Shown here piece by piece: positions 1 to 5,106 of a DNA stretch of 5,106 nt. The translations under genes and the position numbers were made by a program. The notes under the pieces are model-generated. The model had not been told where the DNA came from. It searched no databases and was given only the letters and a program-made list of their open reading frames with translations. Within the stretch, counting starts at the first letter, position 1. Every line of letters starts with the position of its first letter. The stretch is from Paracoccaceae bacterium (GTDB lineage: Bacteria > Pseudomonadota > Alphaproteobacteria > Rhodobacterales > Rhodobacteraceae), in contig JAGLUD010000142.1 of assembly GCA_023134935.1 (NCBI GenBank), forward strand, positions 1 to 5,106. The letters are read 5' to 3'.

Positions 1-279
1 CCGCTCCAACCATGGCGGATCGGGGATGGCGTCATCATCACAAAACGCGATGATCTCACCCGCCGCAACGGCAATCCCGGCGTTTCTGGCGGCAGAGATG
101 TTTGCGTTGGTGAAGGGGATGTATTTAACGTGGTTAACGAAAGGTGAAGGCTCGGTATCCGTCACTACAATAACTTCGAAACTATCGTGTGTTTGATGGC
201 GCAAGCTTTGCAGCAGCCGTAATAGATGCTCAGGCCGTTTCTGGCTGACAATTATCAAGCTGACGGGTGATGCCTTCAT
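1..279 (-). CDS. Glycosyltransferase family 2 (GT-A fold), N-terminal part, cut by window edge
   Basis: This is the first 93 residues of a protein whose C-terminus lies beyond base 1. I translated it by hand. The start shows the GT-A pattern of family 2 glycosyltransferases: a first beta strand and nucleotide-binding stretch (VSLIIVSQKRPEHLLRLL, residues 6-23), a second strand (FEVIVVTD, 34-41), the helix NISAARNAGIAVAAGEIIAF (60-79), then the acidic metal-binding motif DDD at 81-83, followed by a proline-rich PDPPWLE. Family members transfer a sugar from a nucleotide-sugar donor, usually in the cytoplasm or at the inner membrane. The ATG overlaps the TGA of the kdsB-like gene (ATGA), with an AAGGG ribosome site at 285-289, which fixes the start and implies translational coupling. 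Its neighbours suggest a role in surface polysaccharide synthesis. Donor and acceptor cannot be read from this fragment. Confidence 0.85.
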   Translation of the reverse strand, partial: MKASPVSLIIVSQKRPEHLLRLLQSLRHQTHDSFEVIVVTDTEPSPFVNHVKYIPFTNANISAARNAGIAVAAGEIIAFCDDDAIPDPPWLER

Positions 280-1070
280 GCCATCCCTTGGTCGCTAAGA
301 ATTTTTTCTATACGGGCGATGTCGATAGGGTTGTTCAATTCCCAGAATGCACGTCCTTTGGCGTCAACTTCTACACATTGGACGGGCACGTTGTTTTCCA
401 TGAAACGCAGTTGTTCCAATCCTTCCCAATGCTCTAGTTTGCCTTCATTCCAGTCGGGATACTGCCGAAGGGCCGAGGCGCGGTACGCATAGACGCCGAT
501 GTGGTGAAAGACGGGCACATCCTCGTGCGGTTCAAATCGGCGCCCAGTGTACGGCAGCACCTCTTTTGAGAAATACAGCGCCTTGCCGGATGTGTCGAAA
601 ACCACCGTAGTTCCGCCTACACGCCCGTTTTCGCGATCTTCCTGAAACCCGTTTAGGGCAGCCGCATCACAGCGCAACACAGGTGTGGCCATGTCGATAT
701 TTTGGTTCTGCATTGCAGCAACGACATCGTCTATGAACCACGGCGGGGTTAGTGGGGCGTCACCTTGCAGGTTAACCACAACGTCAAACCCGTCGAAGTG
801 ATTGAGAGCCTCAGCGCAACGCTCGGTCCCGTTTAGGCAGCTTGAAGAGGTCATGATGACCTCGGCGCCAAATTCTTCAGCGGTGTCTTTAATGCGGATG
901 TCGTCGGTGGCTACTACAATGCGATCTACGCTTTTGACCTGCTGGGCCGCTTCCCATGTGCGGCGGATCAGACTACGAGGTTCCCCGGTGACGCCGCGCA
1001 ACTCCGCCAGCGCTTTGCCGGGAAAACGGCCGGAGGCGTAACGCGCAGGAATGACGAGCAGTACGGGCAT
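276..1070 (-). CDS. kdsB: CMP-Kdo synthetase-like cytidylyltransferase (KdsB/KpsU family)
   Basis: The family couples CTP with 3-deoxy-manno-octulosonate (Kdo) to give CMP-Kdo and pyrophosphate in the cytoplasm, the activated donor for lipopolysaccharide core or the Kdo linker of capsules. Seen in the 264 residues: the N-terminal nucleotide loop IPARYASGRFPGKAL (7-21), ATDD (54-57), the NGTERCAEA block (80-88), the metal-site loop NLQGDAP (100-106), YFSKEVLPY (166-174, classically YFSR..IP), HHIGVYAYR (189-197), LEQLRFMENN (218-227) and a C-terminal acidic residue at D250. Length slightly exceeds the usual 245-255 because of an insert around residues 24-33. The loop has Ala where classical KdsB has Glu (QGDEP). 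I recall the same variant in roseobacter relatives, so it is probably a subgroup trait. The ATG directly follows the upstream TGA; a short-spaced AAGG lies at 1075-1078. Substrate could be Kdo or a related ulosonic acid; cytidylyltransferase activity is the firmer part. Confidence 0.88.
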   Translation of the reverse strand: MPVLLVIPARYASGRFPGKALAELRGVTGEPRSLIRRTWEAAQQVKSVDRIVVATDDIRIKDTAEEFGAEVIMTSSSCLNGTERCAEALNHFDGFDVVVNLQGDAPLTPPWFIDDVVAAMQNQNIDMATPVLRCDAAALNGFQEDRENGRVGGTTVVFDTSGKALYFSKEVLPYTGRRFEPHEDVPVFHHIGVYAYRASALRQYPDWNEGKLEHWEGLEQLRFMENNVPVQCVEVDAKGRAFWELNNPIDIARIEKILSDQGMA

Positions 1071-1868
1071 TCAGCCTTGTACCAGATCGACACCGGGTGC
1101 GTAGGCGATGAAAAATGGGTTTTCATAGATGGGTTTGCCATAGGTTAACGGCGTGTGATCGTCGAAACGGATGACATCGCCGCCCGCGCCCAGCAATACG
1201 GCATGTCCAGCCGCCGTGTCCCATTCCATAGTCCGCCCGAGGCGTGGGTAAAGGTCCGCCTCGCCTGCTGCGACCAGACAGAACTTCAACGAAGATCCGG
1301 CGCTTTGGAATGCGTTAACATTGTATTTACCAATGTACTCATCGGTTGCCTGATCGCGATGCGATTTTGAGGCGACAACAGTTAACGAGGTGTTATCGGG
1401 CTTCGTCACCGAAATAGGATTGATTTCGCCTACTACATCCGGATCGAAAACGCCGAGTTCTTCAACCGTTTGGCCATCAGCTTGCGTGTAGAAAAGGCGT
1501 TGTCGTGCGGGGGCATAGACGACGCCCAGCACAGGCGTGCCGTTTTCGATTAACGCGATGTTAACGGTGAAGTCCCCGCGGCGGTGAACGAATTCTTTGG
1601 TGCCATCCAGCGGGTCAACGATGAAAAAGCGGTCGGCAGTAATGCTATGGCTATCGGACTGTTCCTCGGTAACGATTTCGATGTCGGGGAAGGCTGCGCG
1701 CAGACCGGCGAATATCAGGGCATCGGCGGCCTCGTCGGCGGCGGTTACGGGGCTGTCGTCGGATTTCAACTTCACGTCAAAATCGTCGCCCTCGTAAATG
1801 CGCATGATCTCGGTGCCAGCTAAAATTGATAGACGGCGAATTTCAGAAACTATTTTGGTGTTTGGCAT
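1071..1868 (-). CDS. cysQ: 3'(2'),5'-bisphosphate nucleotidase, CysQ-like (inositol monophosphatase superfamily)
   Basis: CysQ enzymes remove the 3'-phosphate from adenosine 3',5'-bisphosphate (PAP), the by-product of PAPS use in sulfate assimilation or sulfate transfer, giving AMP. The 265 residues carry the Mg/Li-dependent phosphatase signature: SDDSPVTAAD (36-45), the EE pair in IVTEEQSD (68-69), DPLDGTKEF (85-93, CysQ-style rather than the DPIDGT.NF of inositol monophosphatases), GSSLKFCLVAAGEADLYPR (191-209) and EWDTAAGHAVL (215-225). Length matches full family members (about 245-275). It is the first gene of the minus-strand unit; an AAAAGG ribosome site lies at 1878-1883, nine bases before the ATG. 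Its TGA abuts the ATG of the kdsB-like gene. The polysaccharide context raises the possibility that it clears PAP from a sulfotransferase making a sulfated glycan, but no sulfotransferase is visible here. A sugar or inositol phosphate substrate remains possible. Confidence 0.9.
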   Translation of the reverse strand: MPNTKIVSEIRRLSILAGTEIMRIYEGDDFDVKLKSDDSPVTAADEAADALIFAGLRAAFPDIEIVTEEQSDSHSITADRFFIVDPLDGTKEFVHRRGDFTVNIALIENGTPVLGVVYAPARQRLFYTQADGQTVEELGVFDPDVVGEINPISVTKPDNTSLTVVASKSHRDQATDEYIGKYNVNAFQSAGSSLKFCLVAAGEADLYPRLGRTMEWDTAAGHAVLLGAGGDVIRFDDHTPLTYGKPIYENPFFIAYAPGVDLVQG

Positions 1869-1973
1869 TTGTTAAAGCCTTTTGCATATGTTCCGCGGAT
1901 AATGTTAAGGCTATATGTACGCAACTGACGGTTCTGGGCAAGCCGTGTTTTCAAGCCGGCCAAGGGATCGTTG
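1869..1973. promoter_or_regulatory. Divergent intergenic region between cysQ and the ABC permease operon
   Basis: Both operons start from this 105-base gap, so it must hold promoters in both directions. I see no strong sigma-70 pair. AT-rich stretches include GATAAT (1898-1903) and TATATG (1912-1917) on the plus strand, neither with a good -35 at 16-18 bases. On the minus strand TTGCGT (1924-1919) with a weak -10-like TATCCG 17 bases on is the best I find. There is a 6-base inverted repeat AGCCTT/AAGGCT (1876-1881 and 1907-1912) and a direct repeat CAAGCCG (1939-1945 and 1952-1958). Ribosome sites are clear: AAAAGG (minus, 1878-1883) for cysQ and AAGGG (1962-1966) seven bases before the permease ATG. 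Confidence 0.45.
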
Positions 1974-2804
1974 ATGGAAATTAGGACCAGAGTTAACAGA
2001 ACTTTATTCGGCGCAAGCATGTCGTTTACGGAGTTGCTGTTTCACTCAGTCGTGAGAGATGCGCGAAAATCGAGCGGAAATGCGACCCTTGGGTTGCTTC
2101 TCGTTATGCTCCAAAGCTTAACGATGCTGGCGGTCTTTTTCCTTCTTTTCACGGTGCTCGGGATGAGGTCCGCTGCAATTCGCGGGGATTTCGTAGTCTT
2201 CCTACTGACAGGAATCTTTCTGTTTTTGACTCACAACAAGGCTGTTGCGTCGGCTATGGGTGCTGTTTCGCCGGTCGGAGGTCTTACATTACACACACCG
2301 ATTAGCTCGCTTTTGAACATTTTGGCGTCCGTTCTTTCGGGTCTTTATTTGCAAGTATTAGGGTTCGCTCTAATTTTGCTTGTTGTCCACATTATGCGTG
2401 GTGGTTTGGAGTTTTATAATCCCGCAGGCCTTATATTTCCGTTTTTCATGGCGTGGGCCAGCGGAATCGCGATCGGCTTGATGTTCGGGGTTTTAAGGCC
2501 GTTTGCACCGAAATTTATTCCGATGGTGGCGATGATGTACCGTCGCGCCAATATGATAACGAGTGGCAAAATGCTGCCAGCAAACTACATGTCGGCAACC
2601 ATGATTACGTGGTTTGACTGGAACCCGTTGTTCCACACGATTGACCAAGCGCGCGGGCATGCGTTTGTTAACTACTTTCCACGGCACACAAACATGGAAT
2701 ATCCTGTTTACCTGTCACTATCACTGGTGATGGTGGCTATGATGATAGAATTCTGGCTTCGCAAAAATATGGGCGAAAGTTGGGGCAAGAGGTCCAAATT
2801 ATGA
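1974..2804 (+). CDS. ABC-2 type transporter permease, polysaccharide exporter-like (KpsM/Wzm type)
   Basis: This is an inner-membrane protein of 276 residues. Hydrophobic stretches lie near residues 38-63, 72-88, 112-141, 152-174, 179-190 (weaker) and 244-262, giving about six membrane spans, as in ABC-2 permeases that form the channel of capsule or O-antigen exporters. The region SGKMLPANYMSATMITWFDW followed by NPLFHTIDQARGHAF (197-231) matches the usual C-terminal block of KpsM-type permeases, where a conserved NPL.H motif precedes the last span. The ATG at 1974 is chosen over TTG at 1971 because AAGGG at 1962-1966 is ideally placed for it. The TGA overlaps the next ATG (ATGA). No ATP-binding subunit is adjacent, so the partner must be encoded elsewhere. 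The divergent Kdo-type genes support polysaccharide export, but the transported substrate is an inference. Confidence 0.83.
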   Translation: MEIRTRVNRTLFGASMSFTELLFHSVVRDARKSSGNATLGLLLVMLQSLTMLAVFFLLFTVLGMRSAAIRGDFVVFLLTGIFLFLTHNKAVASAMGAVSPVGGLTLHTPISSLLNILASVLSGLYLQVLGFALILLVVHIMRGGLEFYNPAGLIFPFFMAWASGIAIGLMFGVLRPFAPKFIPMVAMMYRRANMITSGKMLPANYMSATMITWFDWNPLFHTIDQARGHAFVNYFPRHTNMEYPVYLSLSLVMVAMMIEFWLRKNMGESWGKRSKL

Positions 2805-3178
2805 GTGAAGAAAAACCTAAAGGTGACTTGGCGTTGCAAACTATTGCGATGCCTGCGGACACAAATGCCAATGGTGATATTTTCGGCGGTTGGCTGATGG
2901 CGCAAATGGATCTGGGGGCCTCGGTTGTGGCGCGAACGCGATCGAACGGAAAAGTTGCGACTGTGGCTGTGAACGCGATGACGTTTCACAAACCGGTGCA
3001 TGTTGGTGATCTTGTGACGATATATTCGGAGCTTTTGAAAGTGGGCACCACGTCGATGCATGTCGGCGTGGAGGCATGGATCACCCGTTTGCCGGAGGGC
3101 ATTCGCGTGAAGGTGACTGAGGCCAAGTTCGTTTTTGTTGCCGTCGACGGCGATGGTAACAAAAGGCAACTGTCGTGA
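2801..3178 (+). CDS. yciA: YciA-family acyl-CoA thioesterase (hotdog fold)
   Basis: YciA enzymes hydrolyse a broad range of short- to long-chain acyl-CoAs to free acid and CoA in the cytoplasm, usually as a hexamer. The 125 residues match closely across the whole length: GDLALQTIAMPADTNANGDI (8-27) then FGGWLMAQMD, with the catalytic aspartate D37 equivalent to D44 of the Haemophilus protein HI0827 by my recalled alignment; VNAMTFHKPVHVGDLV (57-72), the strand and CoA-binding stretch KVGTTSMHVGVEAWITR (80-96), and VTEAKFVFVAVD (105-116). Length is a little under the 132-154 of E. coli and Haemophilus proteins because the C-terminal tail is short. The start is ATG 2801, eight bases after AAGAGG (2787-2792), overlapping the permease stop; a TTG start at 2780 would lack this support. 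Its stop overlaps the GTG of the MaoC gene. Confidence 0.93.
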   Translation: MSEEKPKGDLALQTIAMPADTNANGDIFGGWLMAQMDLGASVVARTRSNGKVATVAVNAMTFHKPVHVGDLVTIYSELLKVGTTSMHVGVEAWITRLPEGIRVKVTEAKFVFVAVDGDGNKRQLS

Positions 3179-3624
3179 TCAGCCCCAAAGATCTAGAGGC
3201 CTTGCTTGGCAAGGAGGTTGGCCTTTCTCGCTGGTTTCTGATGGATCAGGAACGCGTTGGGCTGTTTGCGGATGTGACCGAAGATCAGCAATTCATTCAT
3301 GTTGATCCCGAGAAGGCGAAGACTACGCCTTTTAGTGGCACTATTGCCCACGGCTTTTTGACGCTGTCTATGTTAAGCCTAATGGCCAAAGATGCGGTGC
3401 CGAGGGTCGAAGGGCTGACACACAGCGTCAATTATGGCTTTGATCGCATCCGGTTCATTTCCCCCGTCAGTACCGGAAAGCGGATACGCGGCCGGTTTGA
3501 GCTTATCGCGATCAATGTGGGCACTGGAGAGATCACCCAAACCATGAAAGTAACGGTCGAAATCGAGGATAACGATAAACCCGCGCTGGTCGCTGAGTGG
3601 ATAACGCGGCACTATTTTTCTTAA
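3175..3624 (+). CDS. MaoC-family (R)-specific enoyl-CoA hydratase-like protein
   Basis: MaoC hydratases are single-hotdog proteins that add water to trans-2-enoyl-CoA to give (R)-3-hydroxyacyl-CoA. The 149 residues have the hydratase-2 motif FADVTEDQQFIHVDPEKA (31-48), in which D37 and H42 correspond to the catalytic Asp31/His36 of Aeromonas PhaJ by motif alignment; then TIAHGFLTLSML (56-67), and NYGFDRIRFISPVSTGKRIR (87-106), typical of the NodN/MaoC group. Length is usual for the family (about 140-160). The start is GTG at 3175, inside GTGA overlapping the thioesterase stop, with AAAAGG at 3161-3166 eight bases upstream; the next in-frame ATG (3241) would delete the conserved N-terminal GLSRWFLMDQERV. 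The true acyl substrate is unknown. Pairing with YciA suggests acyl-CoA turnover, but whether both work on one substrate is inference. Confidence 0.9.
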   Translation: MISPKDLEALLGKEVGLSRWFLMDQERVGLFADVTEDQQFIHVDPEKAKTTPFSGTIAHGFLTLSMLSLMAKDAVPRVEGLTHSVNYGFDRIRFISPVSTGKRIRGRFELIAINVGTGEITQTMKVTVEIEDNDKPALVAEWITRHYFS

Positions 3625-3631
3625 GTATTAT

Positions 3632-3660
3632 GAATCCTTTGGCCGAAAACCCAAAGAATC
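3632..3660 (+). terminator. Stem-loop after the MaoC gene, possible operon end
   Basis: CTTTGG (3637-3642) and CCAAAG (3651-3656) pair as a 6-bp stem around an 8-base loop, and a bulged, imperfect extension adds T-A, A-T and G-C pairs outward to 3632 and 3660. It sits just 8 bases past the TAA. There is no T-run after it, so it is not a classic intrinsic terminator. It may mark the transcript end or protect a 3' end. Confidence 0.3.
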
Positions 3661-3704
3661 AGCACTTACATCAAAAAAACGTGAAAAAGACCCCCTGCAG
3701 ACGG

Positions 3705-3733
3705 TTGCAGCGCGCAAATGTGACTCCTATATA
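3705..3733 (+). promoter_or_regulatory. Probable dnaK promoter, heat-shock sigma (RpoH)-like
   Basis: TTGCAG (3705-3710) and TATATA (3728-3733) are separated by exactly 17 bases. The -10 context is CCTATATA, close to the C-rich CCTAT-type -10 of alphaproteobacterial RpoH promoters, and the -35 has the TTG core shared by RpoH and sigma-70. A vegetative promoter reading is equally compatible. Transcription would begin near 3740, giving a leader of about 93 bases before the dnaK ATG. That dnaK is normally heat-shock driven in this class supports the assignment. Confidence 0.6.
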
Positions 3734-3744
3734 CCCTTCAAACG

Positions 3745-3800
3745 ATCCCCGCATTGGGGGTTACCTTATGGGAAGAAGTCCGGGGGCCATAATGGACCCG
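3745..3800 (+). other. dnaK 5' leader with two small stem-loops
   Basis: The predicted leader contains a first hairpin, CCCC (3747-3750) with GGGG (3756-3759) around GCATT, extendable by a T-G and an A-T pair to 3745-3761. A second lies at 3781-3800, where CGGG pairs with CCCG, and an inner CC/GG pair encloses a short loop after an asymmetric internal loop. Neither covers the ribosome site AAAGGAAG (3821-3828), six bases after whose AAGGA core the ATG follows. A thermosensor or stability role is possible but nothing in the sequence proves it. Confidence 0.35.
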
Positions 3801-3832
3801 CACTTCACACTCGCCGCTAGAAAGGAAGACAC

Positions 3833-5106
3833 ATGTCTAAAGTTATCGGTATTGACCTTGGAACTACAAACTCCTGCGTTGCCATCATGGATGGTGCACA
3901 GGCTAAAGTTATTGAAAACTCCGAGGGTGCACGGACTACGCCGTCCATCGTAGGTTTCACAGATGAAGAGCGTCTGGTTGGTCAGGCTGCTAAACGTCAG
4001 GCTGTGACAAACCCTGAAAACACACTCTCTGCTATCAAACGTCTGGTTGGCCGTCGCATTGATGATGCAATGGTTACGAAAGATATGGACATGGTTCCAT
4101 ACAAGATCGTTGACAGTGGCGAAGGTGATGCATGGGTTGAAGCTCAGGGTGAGAAATACTCCCCTTCGCAGATCTCTGCATTCATCTTGGGTAAAATGAA
4201 AGAAACAGCCGAGGATTATCTTGGCCAAGGTGTGACGCAAGCCGTTATCACTGTTCCTGCGTATTTCAACGACGCACAGCGTCAGGCAACCAAAGACGCT
4301 GGCCGCATTGCTGGCCTTGAAGTGCTGCGTATCATCAACGAGCCGACTGCGGCGGCGTTGGCATACGGTCTTGATAAAGAAGGCGGCAAAACGATTGCTG
4401 TGTTCGACCTTGGTGGCGGTACATTCGATGTATCCATCCTTGAAATCGACGACGGCCTGTTCGAAGTGAAATCGACCAATGGCGATACATTCCTTGGTGG
4501 TGAAGACTTCGACATGCGTATCGTTGAGTATCTTGCCAAAGAATTCAAAAAAGAAAATGGCGTTGACCTGAAGAACGACAAGATGGCGCTTCAGCGTCTG
4601 AAAGAAGGTGCTGAGAAAGCGAAGATCGAATTGTCTTCGGCGACCCAGACTGAAATCAACATGCCGTTCATTACGATGGACCCAAAAACCAGCCAGCCTT
4701 TGCACTTGGTCATGAAACTGACCCGCGCGAAACTGGAATCGCTGGTACTCGACTTGATCAAAGCTTCCATGAAGCCATGTGCAGCTGCGTTGAAAGATGC
4801 TGGTCTGACCAAAGGTGACATCGACGAGGTTGTTCTGGTTGGTGGTATGACTCGTATGCCTAAGGTTATCGAGGAAGTGACTGCGTTTTTCGGCAAAGAG
4901 CCACACAAAGGTGTAAACCCTGACGAAGTGGTTGCCATGGGCGCCGCAATTCAGGCCGGTATCCTTCAGGGTGACGTGAAAGACGTTGTTCTTCTGGACG
5001 TAACGCCACTGTCGCTTGGTATCGAAACTTTGGGTGGCGTGTTCACTCGCCTGATCGATCGCAACACTACGATTCCTACGAAAAAGGGTCAGGTGTTCTC
5101 GACTGC
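3833..5106 (+). CDS. dnaK: Chaperone DnaK (Hsp70), N-terminal 424 residues, cut by window edge
   Basis: DnaK is the ATP-driven cytoplasmic chaperone that binds exposed hydrophobic peptides, working with DnaJ and GrpE. I translated it by hand from ATG 3833, and the frame stays open to the window end (about two thirds of a usual 635-640 residue protein). All Hsp70 signatures are present: IDLGTTNS (7-14), [13 protein letters not shown] (191-203) and [13 protein letters not shown] (333-345), plus catalytic lysine K69 in AIKRLVGRR and T197 equivalent to E. coli T199. The linker is [20 protein letters not shown] (381-400) and the window ends just into the substrate-binding domain at GQVFST. Codon use is rich in GGT, CGT, GTT and GCT, unlike the neighbours, fitting strong expression. 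A strong AAAGGAAG ribosome site precedes the ATG. dnaJ would be expected downstream, outside the window. Confidence 0.98.
   Translation, partial: MSKVIGIDLGTTNSCVAIMDGAQAKVIENSEGARTTPSIVGFTDEERLVGQAAKRQAVTNPENTLSAIKRLVGRRIDDAMVTKDMDMVPYKIVDSGEGDAWVEAQGEKYSPSQISAFILGKMKETAEDYLGQGVTQAVITVPAYFNDAQRQATKDAGRIAGLEVLRIINEPTAAALAYGLDKEGGKTIAVFDLGGGTFDVSILEIDDGLFEVKSTNGDTFLGGEDFDMRIVEYLAKEFKKENGVDLKNDKMALQRLKEGAEKAKIELSSATQTEINMPFITMDPKTSQPLHLVMKLTRAKLESLVLDLIKASMKPCAAALKDAGLTKGDIDEVVLVGGMTRMPKVIEEVTAFFGKEPHKGVNPDEVVAMGAAIQAGILQGDVKDVVLLDVTPLSLGIETLGGVFTRLIDRNTTIPTKKGQVFST

Noticed and set aside
1155..1823. Several plus-strand frames of 66-79 codons opposite cysQ
   Set aside because: All lie within the well-supported cysQ gene on the other strand and resemble no protein family.
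1971..1973. TTG as the permease start
   Set aside because: ATG at 1974 is one codon later and better spaced from AAGGG (1962-1966).
2780..2782. TTG as the YciA start, seven residues upstream
   Set aside because: ATG 2801 has a well-placed AAGAGG and the coupled ATGA overlap, and the extra residues do not match the family.
2708..3169. Minus-strand frame of 153 codons opposite yciA
   Set aside because: It is rich in His and Arg as expected for the reverse of a real gene, and yciA on the other strand is unambiguous.
3597..3953. Plus-strand frame of 118 codons spanning the intergenic region and the dnaK start
   Set aside because: It overlaps the end of the MaoC gene and the start of dnaK in another frame, has no family resemblance, and its internal ATGs (3768, 3792) lack convincing ribosome sites.
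3761..4906. Long minus-strand open frame of 381 codons opposite dnaK
   Set aside because: It is the antisense shadow of dnaK. Such frames are common opposite hsp70 genes and have been misnamed NAD-specific glutamate dehydrogenase in databases. It has no own ribosome site and a composition dictated by dnaK codons.

Overview
The window looks like a chromosomal segment of an alphaproteobacterium, most likely of the Rhodobacterales/roseobacter group. This is inferred from the style of the KdsB-type, CysQ and DnaK proteins and from the heat-shock-like promoter before dnaK. Base composition is near half GC. No tRNA, rRNA, CRISPR array, insertion sequence or phage gene was seen.

Positions 1-1868 (minus strand) hold a tightly packed three-gene unit, transcribed in the order cysQ-like phosphatase, kdsB-like CMP-Kdo synthetase, family 2 glycosyltransferase (cut by the window edge). 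The junctions are TGA-ATG (directly abutting) and ATGA (overlapping), so they form one transcription unit. The content points to cell-surface polysaccharide synthesis: an activated acidic sugar, a sugar transferase, and a phosphatase that may clear adenosine 3',5'-bisphosphate.

Positions 1869-1973 are a short divergent intergenic region. From 1974 a plus-strand operon runs: an ABC-2 type permease resembling capsule and O-antigen exporters, a YciA-family acyl-CoA thioesterase, and a MaoC-type hydratase. The three genes overlap by ATGA and GTGA. The permease fits the surface-polysaccharide theme of the divergent unit, but its ATPase partner is not in the window. The two hotdog-fold proteins act on acyl-CoA thioesters and look like a metabolic pair.

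Positions 3625-3832 hold the operon end and the dnaK control region, with a good promoter candidate (TTGCAG, 17 bases, TATATA) and a leader of about 90 bases with two small stem-loops. dnaK starts at 3833 and is open to the window end, covering the whole ATPase domain, the linker and the start of the substrate-binding domain.

The genes are recognisable members of known families. I do not see a convincing undescribed system. The points most worth a second look are the divergent KdsB active-site loop, the permease fused operonically to two acyl-CoA enzymes, and the dnaK leader.
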